The notes: generated from the letters alone by a model not told the origin. A stretch of DNA of 64,000 nucleotides from Afipia sp. (GCA_024707075.1 JANQAK010000003.1:1922001-1986000), one strand, 5' to 3'; positions 32,295-43,502 are shown, counted from the first letter of the stretch. Translations and numbers: made by a program.

Positions 32295-34047
32295 ATGGCG
32301 TTCGGTCTTTTTCGGAAGCGGCAGCCAGAACAGGCCATGCCGGATATTGCCCCTGAAGCCGCGCCGGCCGCGGCTCCGGAATCTGTCGCCACGGACCATG
32401 ATTCGGCCCGCGAGATTCTTGAACTGCTCGAACTCGAACTGGTCGCGATGGTCCGCCAGCTCGAGCGCGCGGCGAACTCGGTTGCGAGCGGCGCGCAATC
32501 CACCGCGACCACGCTCCACGCCATCCGTCATCGCGCCGACGCGCTGACCGACCGCACCAGCGACGCGCAGGCGACCGCCGAAACCTTCTCGCAAGCGGCG
32601 GAAAAATTCACCCAGTCGGCTCACGGCATCGGCGCACAGGTGCGCGACGCCAGCAAGCTCGCGGATGAAGCCAGCGCCGCAGCGCTGGAAGCCAGCATGA
32701 ACGTCGAGCGGCTGCGCGAATCCTCCGCGGCCATCGGCAACGTCGTCAATCTGATCGCGACCATCGCCAAGCAGACCACCCTGCTCGCGCTCAACTCCAC
32801 CATCGAGGCCGCGCGCGCGGGTTCCGCCGGCCGCGGATCTCGCCGTGGTGGCGTCCGAAGTGAAGGCGCTGGCGGTGCAGACCCAGAACGCGACCGAAGA
32901 GATCAAGCGGAAGATCGACGCCTTGCAGCAGGACGCCGCGACGTCGTTCGACGCAGTGCATCGGATCAGCGCCGCGATCGACGCCATCAAGCCGGTGTTC
33001 GCGCATGTCAACGGCGCGGTGGCCGAGCAGACCGAAGTTACCGGGGAGATTGCGCAAAACGCAGCATCGGCCTCTCAATTCATCGTCTCGGTGGGCACCA
33101 GCAGCGCCGAAATCGACAGCGCCGCCAAGGAAGCCGAGACCCATGGCGAGAGCGTCGCGCAGGCCGGCAAGGCGGTGACGATGTTCGCCGAGAAATTGAA
33201 GACGCGCTGCGCGGTGCTGCTGCGCCAGAACGAAGGCGAAGAGCGCAACGCCGAGCGGATGCCGTGCCGGCTTCAGATCGAGATCGCGGCACATCCTTCG
33301 CCCATCAAGGCCGAGGCGCTCGAACTGTCCATCGCGGGGATTCTGATTTCCGGTGCGGGCGCCAATAGCCTGTCCCAGAATCAGGTCGTGCGCGCGAAGC
33401 TGGAAGACATCGGCCCCTGCGAGATCTGCGTGACCGAACGCACGTCTGCGGGAGTCCAGGCCGAATTCGTCTCGCCCGACGCCGCGCTCAAGGGAAAGAT
33501 CGAGGACAAGGTCTGGAGCATCCACGACGAGAACACCGAATTCGTCACTCGGGCGATGGAAGCCGGCGACACGATCACGAAGATTTTTGAGAATGCTGTT
33601 TCGAAGGGTGCCGTGACGATCGAGGATCTGTTCGACGAGGACTACGTCAAGATCGAAGGCACCGATCCGGTGCAATACCGCACTCGCTTCCTTAACTGGG
33701 CCGACAGGGCGTTGCAGGAATTTCAGGAAGCCTTCCTCGCGAAAGATCCGCGGCTTGCTTTCAGTGTCGCCATCGACCGCAACGGCTATCTGCCGGTGCA
33801 CAACAAGATCTACTCCCAGCCGCAGCGCGCGGGCGACGTCACGTGGAATACGGCAAATTCACGCAACCGCCGCATCTTCAACGATCCCGCCGGACTCGCC
33901 GCGGGCCGCAACATCCGCTCCTACCTGATCCAGAGCTACGCCCGCGACATGGGCAACGGCACCACCATCATGATGCGCGAGATCGACGTGCCGATCCGCG
34001 TCAACGGCCGCCACTGGGGCGGATTCAGGACGGCGTACAAGATTTGA
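32295..34047 (+). CDS. Soluble methyl-accepting chemotaxis-type protein with PilZ-like and C-terminal sensor-like region; apparent frameshift near 32835-32836
   Basis: ORF 32250..33368 gives MAFGLFRKRQPEQ...NLIATIAKQTTLLALNSTIEAARAGSAGR; ORF 32845..34047 resumes VVASEVKALAVQTQNATEEI, then PilZ-like ERMPCRLQIE...LELSIAGILISG and KIEGTDPVQYRTRFLNWADR...GNGTTIMMREIDVPIRVNGRHWGGFRTAYK. Confidence 0.82.
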
Positions 34048-34062
34048 GCCGGCAAGGAAGAA

Positions 34063-34178
34063 CTCATGGTGAGGAGGCGCTCTTGCGCCGTCTCGAACCA
34101 TGAGGCGCGTTGAAAACGTCCCTCTCCCCATCCTCATCCTTCGAGACGCAATGCTGCGCATTGCTCCTCAGGATGAGG
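34063..34178. repeat. Dispersed palindromes, family 'cctcatccttcgagacgc...ctcctcaggatgagg'
   Basis: Two adjacent hairpins; same family at 50854 and 56201. Confidence 0.8.
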
Positions 34179-34197
34179 CGGAGCGCCGAGAAAAACT

Positions 34198-35016
34198 CTA
34201 CCAGAAATCCGGCACGGCGCGATCCAGCATCGGACCGATGCGCACGGGTGCCACGCGCGCGGCAAGGCCCGTCGCATCGTCGGTCTCCACCGCAACACCG
34301 CTTAAGGTTGCGACGCCCTCGGCAGGCTCGAAGCGGCCTGCCGGATAGCCGCGCAGGAAGCGTCCGAGCGGCTCTTCCCGGTCCATCCCGATGATCGACT
34401 GATAGTCGCCGGTCATGCCGGCGTCGGTCATGTAGGCGGTGCCACCCGGAAGAATCCGGTGATCCGATGTCGGCACATGGGTGTGCGTACCGACCACAAG
34501 GCTGGCGCGGCCGTCGCAGAAATAGCCGATGGCCTGCTTCTCGCTCGACGCTTCGGCGTGAAAATCCACCAGCACCGCATCGGCGGCCTCGCGCAACGGA
34601 CACGCATTCAACTCGCGATCGATGATGGCGAAGGGATCGTCGAACGGTTGCATGAAGATACGGCCGATGCCGTTGACGACCAATGCGCGCTTGCCGGTCC
34701 TGGTATCGACCAGCGCGGCGCCGCGGCCCGGCGTGCCCGGAGGGAAATTCGCCGGACGGATGAGACGCGGCGCGCGCTCGATGAAAACCAGAGCCTCGCG
34801 CTGATCCCATGAATGATTGCCGAGCGTAATGGCATCGGCACCCGCCTCAAGCAGTTCATAATAGATCGCTTCGGTGATGCCGAAGCCGCCGGCTGCGTTT
34901 TCGCCGTTGACCACGACGAGATCGAGTTTCCAGTCACGGACGAGACCCGGAAGCGTTTCGGTCACGGCCGCGCGGCCGCTTCGTCCCACCACGTCACCGA
35001 CAAACAGGATACGCAA
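34198..35016 (-). CDS. TIGR00282/YmdB family metallophosphoesterase
   Basis: MRILFVGDVVGRSGRAAVTETLPGLVRDWKLDLVVVNGENAAGGFGITE...GNHSWDQRE...VVGTHTHVPTSDHRILPGGTAYMTDAGM. Confidence 0.92.
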   Translation of the reverse strand: MRILFVGDVVGRSGRAAVTETLPGLVRDWKLDLVVVNGENAAGGFGITEAIYYELLEAGADAITLGNHSWDQREALVFIERAPRLIRPANFPPGTPGRGAALVDTRTGKRALVVNGIGRIFMQPFDDPFAIIDRELNACPLREAADAVLVDFHAEASSEKQAIGYFCDGRASLVVGTHTHVPTSDHRILPGGTAYMTDAGMTGDYQSIIGMDREEPLGRFLRGYPAGRFEPAEGVATLSGVAVETDDATGLAARVAPVRIGPMLDRAVPDFW

Positions 35017-35017
35017 T

Positions 35018-35608
35018 TCATAAACTCCGCAGATCGATCAGCCCGCGTTCCGTTAGCACACAATCGAGCTGTTCGTCGTGGGGAAGTCGGGGCACGGTCT
35101 CGATTTCCTGCACTGCAAAAGCGAGACCGATCACCGTGATTTTTTTTGATGCGCGAAGGTTTTGCAGGGTGCGGTCATAGTAGCCGCGGCCATAACCGAT
35201 GCGATGACCAGCTCGGTCGAAGGCGGCCAGCGGCACAAGCACGATATCGGGATCGACCTCAGGCGCATCCGACGACGGCTGGAAAATTCCGAACGGCCCA
35301 CGCACCAATCCCTCCTCCGGCCGCCAGGCGCGGAAAATCAGGGCGTGATCGCGCGCGATGATGACCGGCAAGGCGAGCGCTGCGCCTTTACCAGCAAACG
35401 CACGCATCAATGGAAACGGATCGAGTTCGGTGTTGATTGGCGAATAACCTGCGACGATGGTGTCATGCGACAGTTCGACCGGCAGGGGCGCAGCAGCAAT
35501 GGCCTCGGCGGCAGCGGTACGGGCCTCAAGGCTCAACGCATCGCGCCGCGCCAGCGCGTCGCGCCGGAATTCATCTTTCAGATTTGCGAGAAATTGGTTC
35601 CCGTCCAC
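35018..35608 (-). CDS. fau: 5-formyltetrahydrofolate cyclo-ligase
   Basis: VAGYSPINTELDPFPLMRAF...DIVLVPLAAFDRAGHRIGYGRGYYDRTL. Confidence 0.93.
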   Translation of the reverse strand: MDGNQFLANLKDEFRRDALARRDALSLEARTAAAEAIAAAPLPVELSHDTIVAGYSPINTELDPFPLMRAFAGKGAALALPVIIARDHALIFRAWRPEEGLVRGPFGIFQPSSDAPEVDPDIVLVPLAAFDRAGHRIGYGRGYYDRTLQNLRASKKITVIGLAFAVQEIETVPRLPHDEQLDCVLTERGLIDLRSL

Positions 35609-35649
35609 GACCTTAAGTCCCTGTCATTCACTGCGCGACAAGAAGCCGG

Positions 35650-35805
35650 AGGCGAAAATAAAGTGCGAAGCCACGATGGCCGTTGAAGCACTCGATCCCG
35701 GAGCACCTACGAAAGTAGGTGGGCACCATGTGACCGGATCCACGGACCCGGTCAGGGACAGTTCCCTGAAGGATCGATAAGGCCCCGGGGATATATGGCT
35801 TCTGA
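35650..35805 (-). ncRNA. ssrS: 6S RNA (approximate boundaries)
   Basis: Non-coding gap between zapA and fau; minus strand folds with closing stem GAAGCCA/TGGCTTC and internal helices (ccccgggg, ccttcagggaactgtccctgaccgggtccgtggatccggtc, cacctactttcgtaggtg, ctccggg); matches the conserved zapA-ssrS-fau synteny. Confidence 0.75.
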
Positions 35806-35880
35806 CGCGCGACGCAGCCTCGCCAAACCAATGTAGTCACGATCGCAGCGGAGCGCCAGCGGGTGCAGCCGGCAATCGTG

Positions 35881-36264
35881 TCAGCCGATCGCGATGCCGT
35901 TCCGCGCCGGACGATTCAGCGCCTGGGTCATCTTTTCGATCCGGTCGGAGGCCGAATTCAGCGCATTGGCGACCGCCGACTGCGTCGCGCGGGCGCGATC
36001 CGCTGCAACCACACGAACGTCGCGCAACGCGTTCAGTTCTTCCTCAAGCCCGCGAATGCGTTGCCCCGCGTCCACCAGTTCGTCGGCGACCGTCAGCGCC
36101 GCCATCACGGTCAGGCGCTGGTCTCCAATCTCGCCGAACTTGCCACGCAGGCTGGCGATCCGCGCCTCCAGGCTCTCGGCCAGCCGCAGCAGGCGGTTTT
36201 CCTGCCCGGCCTCGCAGGCCATGCGATATTGCCGGCCATTGATGGTGACGTTGATGTGACTCAT
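35881..36264 (-). CDS. zapA: Cell division protein ZapA
   Basis: MSHINVTINGRQYRMACEAGQENRLLRLAESLEARIASLRGKFGEIGDQRLTVMAALTVADEL. Confidence 0.93.
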   Translation of the reverse strand: MSHINVTINGRQYRMACEAGQENRLLRLAESLEARIASLRGKFGEIGDQRLTVMAALTVADELVDAGQRIRGLEEELNALRDVRVVAADRARATQSAVANALNSASDRIEKMTQALNRPARNGIAIG

Positions 36265-36274
36265 GACAATTTTC

Positions 36275-36604
36275 TCATGGCGATTCTCCGGAATCGATCA
36301 CCGAGCGGATGGTATCAATGGCGATGTCGAGACGCTCCGCGATCTCGCGGTTGGTCCGCTCCAGCGCGCGGGAACGCACCAGCGTGCCGTCGAGTTCATT
36401 GGCGAGCCGCGAGCGGTCGGCCCCGAGCGCCTGAATCCGCGCGCCGAGTTCCTCGTCCGCGCGATCGGCGTCCCGCCGCCGCTCGACGGCGCTTTCGAGC
36501 GCGTCCAGCGCCGCCGCCAGCCGCCGCGTCGCAAGCTCAATATCGCTCGTTCCCGCGGCTGCGGGCTCTGGGTTGGCGAAACCGTTGGCACTGCGATCGG
36601 TCAT
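36275..36604 (-). CDS. DUF4164 family coiled-coil protein
   Basis: IELATRRLAAALDALESAVERRRDADRADEELGARIQALGADRSRLANELD upstream of zapA. Confidence 0.8.
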   Translation of the reverse strand: MTDRSANGFANPEPAAAGTSDIELATRRLAAALDALESAVERRRDADRADEELGARIQALGADRSRLANELDGTLVRSRALERTNREIAERLDIAIDTIRSVIDSGESP

Positions 36605-36872
36605 CACGGAACGGCGGCCTTTGTGTTCTGGCCGGCATCGCAAAAATGGCGGACCGGCAAGTAGTTAGGCGGATAAATTTACGACCCGGAAGAGCCGCGC
36701 GCAACGCCGGGCGCAAGCTATGCACACAAAGCGAAAACTCTGTCGTCGCGAGGCCTTAATGCCCTTGGACTCAAGGGTTTCACGATGCTATCCACCCCGG
36801 GAATGCTTCCCCGGCCGTGTCATTTTTGAGACACGAAGCCGCTTCCCTCACCGAATGTCAGGCGGACCTCCC

Positions 36873-38864
36873 ATGACTGTGCGTGTCGATCCTTCCCGTA
36901 TGGCCAATGCGATTCGCGCACTCGCCATGGATGCCGTGGAAAAGGCCAAATCGGGACATCCCGGTCTGCCGATGGGCGCGGCAGATGTCGCGACGGTTCT
37001 TTTCACACAGTTTTTGAAGTTCGACGCCAGCGACCCCGCATGGCCGAACCGCGACCGCTTCGTTCTGTCCGCCGGTCACGGCTCGATGCTGCTCTACGCA
37101 CTGCTGTATCTCACCGGCAATTCGTCGATGACTATCGAGCAGATCAAGAACTTCCGCCAGCTCGGCTCATTGACGCCGGGCCATCCGGAAAACTTCGTCA
37201 CGCCGGGCATCGAGACCACGACGGGTCCGCTCGGTCAGGGCATCGCCACCGCGGTCGGCATGGCGCTGGCCGAACGTCACCTCGCGGCGGAATTCGGCGG
37301 CGATATCGTCGATCACCACACCTACGTGCTGGCCTCGGACGGCGACCTGATGGAAGGCATCAGCCAGGAAGCCATTGCATTCGCCGGACACCTCAAGCTC
37401 AACCGGCTGATCGTGCTGTTCGACGACAACGGCATCTCCATCGACGGCGCGATTTCGCTGTCGGATTCAGTCGATCAGGTGAAGCGTTTCGAATCGGCCG
37501 GCTGGGCCGCGGAACGTGTCGACGGCCACGATCCGAAGGCCATCGCCGACGCGCTGGCGCGCGCGCAGACCTCCGACCGTCCCAGCCTGATCGCGTGCAA
37601 AACCACCATCGGTTTCGGCGCGCCCAACAAGGCGGGCTCGGAGAAATCGCACGGTTCGCCGCTCGGTGCCGATGAAATCGCAGGTGCCCGCAAGAACCTG
37701 AAATGGGATTCGCCACCGTTCGAGATTCCTCAGGACATTCTCGACGCATGGCGCGCCGCCGGATCGCGCGGCAAGGCTGCGCATGAGGCATGGACGAAGG
37801 CGATCACCGCCAAGGATGCCGGCTTGCGCGCCGAATTCGAGCGCCGCGTGAAGGGCGATCTTCCCGTCAAGGCGCTTGCCGAAGCCGTCGCGAAGATGAA
37901 GGCGTCGCTGGCAGCAACTCCGAAAGAAATTGCCACCCGCACCGCCTCCGAGCACGCGCTGGAAGTTCTCACCGCCGCCGTGCCGGAAATGATCGGCGGC
38001 TCGGCCGATCTCACCGGCTCCAACAACACCCGCGTCAAGGGCATGGTCGCGATCTCCGCCAACAATTACAGCGGCCGCTACGTCAACTACGGCATCCGCG
38101 AACACGGCATGGCTGCCGCCATGAACGGCATGGCGCTGCATGGCGGGCTGATCCCCTATTCCGGCACGTTCCTGGTGTTCTCGGACTACCTGCGCCCGGC
38201 GCTGCGGCTCTCCGCGCTGATGGGCGAGCGGGTGATCCATGTGCTGACCCACGATTCGATCGGATTGGGCGAAGACGGCCCGACCCATCAGCCGGTCGAG
38301 CATGTGGCGGCGCTGCGTGCGATCCCGAACCTCAACGTGTTCCGGCCCTGCGACACGGTGGAGACGCTGGAATGCTGGCAGCTCGCGCTTGAAGCCAAGG
38401 ACCGTCCGAGCGTGCTGGCGCTGACCCGCCAGAACCTGCCGCAACTGCGCCTTGCGAACGATGCCGACAACAAGTGCGCCGCCGGCGCCTACGAAATCTC
38501 CAGGGCCGACGGCGAGGCGAAAGTCTCGATCTTCGCCTCCGGCTCGGAGGTCTCGCTGGCGGTCGAGGCGCAGAAGCTGCTGGCGGCGCGCGGCATTCCG
38601 ACGCGGGTGGTCTCCGTGCCTTGCATGGACCTGCTGCTGGAACTCCCCGCAGCCCAAAAGGCCGCGATCATCGGCAAGGCCCCGGTGAAAATTGGCGTCG
38701 AGGCGGCGATCCGGCAGGGCTGGGACGCCATCATCGGCTCCGACGGCATCTTCGTGGGCATGGACGGATTCGGCGCCAGCGCCCCCTACAAGGACCTGTA
38801 CCGGCATTTCGGGATCACCCCCGAGGCTGTCGCGGAGGCAGCGCAGGCCCGGCTCCAACCCTGA
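36873..38864 (+). CDS. tkt: Transketolase
   Basis: [42 protein letters not shown]...[28 protein letters not shown]. Confidence 0.96.
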   Translation: MTVRVDPSRMANAIRALAMDAVEKAKSGHPGLPMGAADVATVLFTQFLKFDASDPAWPNRDRFVLSAGHGSMLLYALLYLTGNSSMTIEQIKNFRQLGSLTPGHPENFVTPGIETTTGPLGQGIATAVGMALAERHLAAEFGGDIVDHHTYVLASDGDLMEGISQEAIAFAGHLKLNRLIVLFDDNGISIDGAISLSDSVDQVKRFESAGWAAERVDGHDPKAIADALARAQTSDRPSLIACKTTIGFGAPNKAGSEKSHGSPLGADEIAGARKNLKWDSPPFEIPQDILDAWRAAGSRGKAAHEAWTKAITAKDAGLRAEFERRVKGDLPVKALAEAVAKMKASLAATPKEIATRTASEHALEVLTAAVPEMIGGSADLTGSNNTRVKGMVAISANNYSGRYVNYGIREHGMAAAMNGMALHGGLIPYSGTFLVFSDYLRPALRLSALMGERVIHVLTHDSIGLGEDGPTHQPVEHVAALRAIPNLNVFRPCDTVETLECWQLALEAKDRPSVLALTRQNLPQLRLANDADNKCAAGAYEISRADGEAKVSIFASGSEVSLAVEAQKLLAARGIPTRVVSVPCMDLLLELPAAQKAAIIGKAPVKIGVEAAIRQGWDAIIGSDGIFVGMDGFGASAPYKDLYRHFGITPEAVAEAAQARLQP

Positions 38865-38969
38865 TAACCCTTCCCGAACATTCGGGATTCAGGTGATTGC
38901 ATCGTGGCGTCATTCGGGGCAAAAACCGCCTCGAAAATCGTCATTTCCGACCTATCGAGGAGAACTTGA

Positions 38970-39977
38970 ATGGCAGTCCGTGTCGCGATCAATGGATTTG
39001 GCCGTATCGGCCGCAACATTCTGCGGGCCATTTATGAATCCAAGCGCACGGATATCCAGGTCGTCGCCATCAACGATCTGGGGCCGGTCGAAACCAACGC
39101 CCACCTGCTCCGCTTTGACTCGGTGCATGGCCGCTTCCCCGGCGAAGTGACGGTCGAGGGCGACTCGATCGATCTCGGCAATGGCAAGATCAAGGTCACC
39201 CAAGTGCGCGATCCGGCCACCCTGCCCTGGAAGGACCTCGGCATCGACATCGCGATGGAATGCACCGGCATCTTCAGCGCCAAGGCCAAGGCGTCGGCGC
39301 ATCTCACCGCAGGCGCCAGGCGCGTGCTGGTGTCGGCTCCGTCGGACGGCGCGGACGCCACCATCGTCTACGGCGTCAACCACGACAAGCTCACCAAGGA
39401 TCACCTCGTCGTCTCGAACGGCTCGTGCACGACGAACTGTCTCGCGCCCGTCGCCAAGGTGCTGAACGACACCGTCGGCATCGAGACCGGCTTCATGACG
39501 ACGATCCACGCCTATACCGGCGACCAGCCGACGCTCGACACCATGCACAGCGATCTCTATCGCGGCCGCGCGGCGGCGCTGTCCATGATCCCGACCTCGA
39601 CGGGTGCGGCGAAGGCCATCGGCCTCGTGCTGCCGGAACTGCAGGGCAAGCTCGACGGCGTCGCGATCCGCGTGCCGACGCCGAACGTCTCGGTGATCGA
39701 CCTCAAGATCGTCGCAAAACGCGCGACCACCAAGGAAGAGATCAACGACGCGATCAAGCGCGCCGCGTCGCAGGAATTGAAGGGCATCCTCGGCACCACC
39801 AGCCACCCCAACGTCTCGATCGACTTCAACCACGACGCCCACTCCTCGACCTTCGCCTTTGATCAGACCAAGGTGCAGGGCGGAACGCTCGTGCGCGTGC
39901 TGTCGTGGTACGATAACGAGTGGGGCTTCTCCAACCGCATGGCCGACACCGCCGCTGCGATGAGCAAGCTGATCTAA
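38970..39977 (+). CDS. gap: Glyceraldehyde-3-phosphate dehydrogenase
   Basis: [20 protein letters not shown]...[21 protein letters not shown]...[12 protein letters not shown]. Confidence 0.97.
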   Translation: MAVRVAINGFGRIGRNILRAIYESKRTDIQVVAINDLGPVETNAHLLRFDSVHGRFPGEVTVEGDSIDLGNGKIKVTQVRDPATLPWKDLGIDIAMECTGIFSAKAKASAHLTAGARRVLVSAPSDGADATIVYGVNHDKLTKDHLVVSNGSCTTNCLAPVAKVLNDTVGIETGFMTTIHAYTGDQPTLDTMHSDLYRGRAAALSMIPTSTGAAKAIGLVLPELQGKLDGVAIRVPTPNVSVIDLKIVAKRATTKEEINDAIKRAASQELKGILGTTSHPNVSIDFNHDAHSSTFAFDQTKVQGGTLVRVLSWYDNEWGFSNRMADTAAAMSKLI

Positions 39978-40135
39978 ATCCTCTTGTCCCGGGCGCGATG
40001 TGTCACGCAGTAGCGCATCGCTGACCCGGGACTGTTTCATATTCTGGCGGTCCCGGCTCTACAGCGACCGCCAGCGTGTCGAAGACGCGCGTTACCGCGC
40101 TTACGGCGATGCACCGCGTCCGGGACAGGGAATCG

Positions 40136-41332
40136 ATGACGAAATCTTTTCGCACCCTCGATGATGTTGACGTGAAGGGAAAACGCGTGCTCCTGCGCGT
40201 CGATCTCAACGTGCCGATGGACAACGGCCGCGTCTCCGACACCACACGGCTGGAACGCGTCGCCAAGACCATCGTCGAAATCTCCGACAACGGCGGCAGG
40301 GTGATCCTGCTCTCGCACTTCGGCCGGCCGAAAGGTTTCGACCCGAAGGAATCGCTCAAGCCGGTTGCGATCATGCTGGCCTACCTGTTGCGCCGTCATG
40401 TCGAGTTCGTCGGCGACTGCATCGGCGAGAAGGCGCAGGCGGCCGTCGCCACGATGCAGAATGGCGACATCGTCTGTCTGGAAAATACCCGCTTCCACAA
40501 GGGCGAGGAAAAGAACGATCCGGCCTTCGTCGCCGAACTGGCGAAGCTCGGCGACATCTGGATCAACGATGCGTTCTCCACCGCGCACCGCGCTCACGCC
40601 TCCACCGAAGGCCTCGGCCATGTGCTGCCGGCCTATGCCGGGCGCTCCATGCAGGCCGAACTCGACGCCCTGACCAAGGCGCTGGAAGCCCCGATCCATC
40701 CGGTGATCGCCGTGATCGGCGGCGCAAAAGTTTCCACCAAGCTCGACCTGCTGGAAAATCTCGTCACCAAGGTCGACGCGCTGGTGATCGGCGGCGGCAT
40801 GGCCAACACCTTCCTGCACGCGCAGGGCGTCGACGTCGGCAAATCCCTTTGTGAAAAGGAACTCGCGCCGACCGCGTTGCGGATTCTGGAGAAGGCGGAA
40901 GCGGCGAAATGCGCCGTCATCCTGCCGGTCGACGTGATCGTTGCGAAGGAATTCAAGGCCAACGCCGAGTCCCATGCCTACGGCCTCGATTCGGTGCCGC
41001 CGGACGCCATGATCCTCGACGTCGGGCCGAAGTCGGTCGATCGGGTGCGCGCGGCGTTCGACGATGCCGCCACCGTCGTCTGGAACGGTCCCCTTGGTGC
41101 GTTCGAGATCAAGCCATTCGACCGCGGCACGGTGCAGGCCGCGCGGCACGCCGCCGGACGCACCCGCGACGGCAAGCTAGTGTCCGTCGCCGGCGGCGGC
41201 GATACCGTCGCGGCATTGAACCACGCTGGCGTCGCAGAGGATTTCACTTACGTTTCAACGGCGGGCGGCGCGTTCCTGGAATGGATGGAAGGGAAACCTT
41301 TGCCCGGCGTCGAGGTTCTTAGAATACGCTAG
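40136..41332 (+). CDS. pgk: Phosphoglycerate kinase (stop codon lies inside repeat copy 2)
   Basis: [30 protein letters not shown]...[10 protein letters not shown]...[35 protein letters not shown]. Confidence 0.97.
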   Translation: MTKSFRTLDDVDVKGKRVLLRVDLNVPMDNGRVSDTTRLERVAKTIVEISDNGGRVILLSHFGRPKGFDPKESLKPVAIMLAYLLRRHVEFVGDCIGEKAQAAVATMQNGDIVCLENTRFHKGEEKNDPAFVAELAKLGDIWINDAFSTAHRAHASTEGLGHVLPAYAGRSMQAELDALTKALEAPIHPVIAVIGGAKVSTKLDLLENLVTKVDALVIGGGMANTFLHAQGVDVGKSLCEKELAPTALRILEKAEAAKCAVILPVDVIVAKEFKANAESHAYGLDSVPPDAMILDVGPKSVDRVRAAFDDAATVVWNGPLGAFEIKPFDRGTVQAARHAAGRTRDGKLVSVAGGGDTVAALNHAGVAEDFTYVSTAGGAFLEWMEGKPLPGVEVLRIR

Positions 41333-41491
41333 TGTGGTGGTTTGCAGGTCCGCATCGTTGTTCCGCACGTCTGTAGCGGACCTGCAAACCAAAACCGCAC
41401 TAGCATTTATAGTTTTCTAGTGTCCTTTCAGATCCGAAGTTCGCTAGGAAGATGCTGCAGGGTTAGGCGAACTTCGGATTCGGGACACTAG
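41329..41491. repeat. Composite double-hairpin repeat, copy 2, inverted relative to copy 1 (hairpin B 41329-41403, spacer, hairpin A 41417-41491)
   Basis: ctagtgtggtggtttgcaggtccgc...gcggacctgcaaaccaaaaccgcactag + catttatagtttt + ctagtgtcctttcagatccgaagttcgc...gcgaacttcggattcgggacactag. Confidence 0.92.
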
Positions 41492-41553
41492 TAATTTCAA
41501 CACATCAGGCGCCCTCTGGCGTCCACTTTTAAAGACCACGGAGACAAGGTCAC

Positions 41554-42621
41554 ATGGCTCGCATCACATTGCGTCAATTGCTGGATCATGCGGCGGAGAA
41601 CGACTACGGCGTGCCGGCGTTCAACATCAACAACATGGAGCAGGCGCTCGCCATCATGGAAGCCGCCAGTTCCCTGGACGCACCGGTCATCATCCAGGCC
41701 TCGCGCGGCGCGCGCTCCTACGCCAACGACGTGATGCTGAAGCACATGATGGACGCGGTGACGGAAATCTATCCGCAGATTCCGGTCTGCGTGCATCTCG
41801 ACCACGGCAATGAGCCCGCTACCTGCATGACGGCAATCCAGGCAGGCTTCACCTCGGTGATGATGGACGGCTCCCTGAAGGCCGACGGCAAGACCCCGGG
41901 CGACTGGGACTACAATGTCGGCGTGACCAAGACCGTCACCGACATGGCGCATCTCGGCGGCATCTCGGTGGAAGGTGAACTCGGCGTGCTTGGATCTTTG
42001 GAAACAGGCATGGGCGACAAGGAAGACGGCCACGGCGCGGAGGGCAAGCTCTCCCACGACCAGTTGCTGACCAATCCCGACGAGGCGGTGAAGTTCGTCA
42101 AGGAAACCCAGGTCGACGCGCTTGCCATCGCCATGGGCACCTCGCACGGCGCCTACAAGTTCACCCGCAAGCCGGACGGCAACATCCTCGCCATGAACGT
42201 GATCGAGGAAATCCACCGCAAGCTGCCGAACACCCATCTCGTCATGCACGGCTCGTCGTCGGTGCCGCAGGACTTGCAGGACATCATCAACAAGTTCGGC
42301 GGCCAGATGAAGCCGACCTGGGGCGTGCCAGTCGCGGAAATCCAGCGCGGCATCAAGAACGGCGTGCGCAAGATCAACATCGACACCGACAACCGCATGG
42401 CGATGACCGGACAGATCCGCAAGGTGCTTGCGGAAAATCCCAGCGAGTTCGATCCGCGCAAGTATCTCAAGCCGGCGATGGAAGCCATGACCAAGCTGTG
42501 CAAGGAGCGCTTGCAGGAGTTCAACACCGCGGGCCAGGCCAGCAAGATCAAGAAGGTGCTGACCACCGCCCAGATGGCGCAACGCTACGCCAAGGGCGAA
42601 CTCGCGCCGAAAATTGCGTGA
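41554..42621 (+). CDS. fba: Class II fructose-bisphosphate aldolase
   Basis: [35 protein letters not shown]...[31 protein letters not shown]...MHGSSSVPQ. Confidence 0.96.
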   Translation: MARITLRQLLDHAAENDYGVPAFNINNMEQALAIMEAASSLDAPVIIQASRGARSYANDVMLKHMMDAVTEIYPQIPVCVHLDHGNEPATCMTAIQAGFTSVMMDGSLKADGKTPGDWDYNVGVTKTVTDMAHLGGISVEGELGVLGSLETGMGDKEDGHGAEGKLSHDQLLTNPDEAVKFVKETQVDALAIAMGTSHGAYKFTRKPDGNILAMNVIEEIHRKLPNTHLVMHGSSSVPQDLQDIINKFGGQMKPTWGVPVAEIQRGIKNGVRKINIDTDNRMAMTGQIRKVLAENPSEFDPRKYLKPAMEAMTKLCKERLQEFNTAGQASKIKKVLTTAQMAQRYAKGELAPKIA

Positions 42622-42641
42622 CACGCTACCGATATCTATGA

Positions 42642-42728
42642 CGTCATGGCCGGGTTTATCCCGGCCATCCACGCCTTGAAGACCAAAGCAAAAAGATATG
42701 GATGCCCGCGACAAGCGCGGGCATGACG
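42642..42728. repeat. Dispersed intergenic palindrome pair (gtcatggccgggtttatcccggccatcc / ggatgcccgcgacaagcgcgggcatgac)
   Basis: Two hairpins downstream of fba. Confidence 0.7.
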
Positions 42729-42814
42729 AGCTGAACATTTCTGCTGTCTCATTTAACTCAGGGCGACGTCCCGCCCCTTTTTTGGCCGCAGTCCGGGGGC
42801 ATCACACCGACATC

Positions 42815-43495
42815 ATGGCCACAAAACCCGTCCCACCGCGCCCGGCGCCACGGCTTTACCTTGCGACGCCGCTGGTTGCCGACCCCACGCTGCTCGCATC
42901 GCAACTGCCCGCGCTGCTGGCCGCTGCGGATATTGCCGCGGTTCTGTTGCGGCTGGCACCTAGCGACGAGCGTGGCATCATCCAGCGCACCAAGGCGCTC
43001 GCGCCGGTCATTCAGAAAGCCGGCGCGGCCCTTCTGCTCGACGGACATTACGAGCAGGTCGCACGCGGAGGTGCGGACGGTGCAAATGTCAGCGGCATCG
43101 AGGCGATGCAGGAAGCCCTGCCGACGCTGAAGCCGGACCGCATTCTTGGCGTCGGCGGACTAATCACGCGTCACGACGCCATGGTCGCCGGCGAAGCCGG
43201 TGCTGATTATGTGCTGTTCGGCGAACTGGATGCTCAGGGCGAGCGGCCATCGCCGGACGCCATCGGTGAACGGCTCGGCTGGTGGGCTGAATTGTTCGAG
43301 CCGCCCTGCGTCGGCTTTGCGACCTCGCTGGACGAAGCGCGCCTGTTCGCGTCGGCGGGTGCGGATTTCGTTCTGGTCGGGGATTTCATCTGGCAGGACC
43401 CGCGCGGGCCGCAAGCGGCGCTGGCTGAAGCCGCCGAAGCCATCGCGCAGGGCTTCAAAGCCTCTCCTGCAACAGCCACGGTCAAAGAGGGATAG
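42815..43495 (+). CDS. Thiamine phosphate synthase-like (ThiE/TenI superfamily) protein
   Basis: PRLYLATPLVADPTLLASQLPALLAAADIAAVLLRL...GADYVLFGELDAQG...ASAGADFVLVGDFIW. Confidence 0.75.
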   Translation: MATKPVPPRPAPRLYLATPLVADPTLLASQLPALLAAADIAAVLLRLAPSDERGIIQRTKALAPVIQKAGAALLLDGHYEQVARGGADGANVSGIEAMQEALPTLKPDRILGVGGLITRHDAMVAGEAGADYVLFGELDAQGERPSPDAIGERLGWWAELFEPPCVGFATSLDEARLFASAGADFVLVGDFIWQDPRGPQAALAEAAEAIAQGFKASPATATVKEG

Positions 43496-43502
43496 GATCG
43501 CG

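Noticed and set aside
37467-38858. 463-aa minus-strand ORF across tkt, and similar ORFs opposite gap, pgk, fba (38952-40040, 40037-41149, 41497-42738)
   Set aside because: Shadow ORFs opposite strongly conserved genes; no recognisable domains.
41177-41185. Sequence CTAGTGTCC inside pgk identical to the repeat A terminus
   Set aside because: No matching inverted arm nearby and it encodes in-frame pgk residues; likely coincidence.
42815-43495. Naming the ThiE-like protein thiE
   Set aside because: It has a TIM-barrel ThiE/TenI-like pattern but catalytic motifs were not convincingly identified, so only a family-level call is given.
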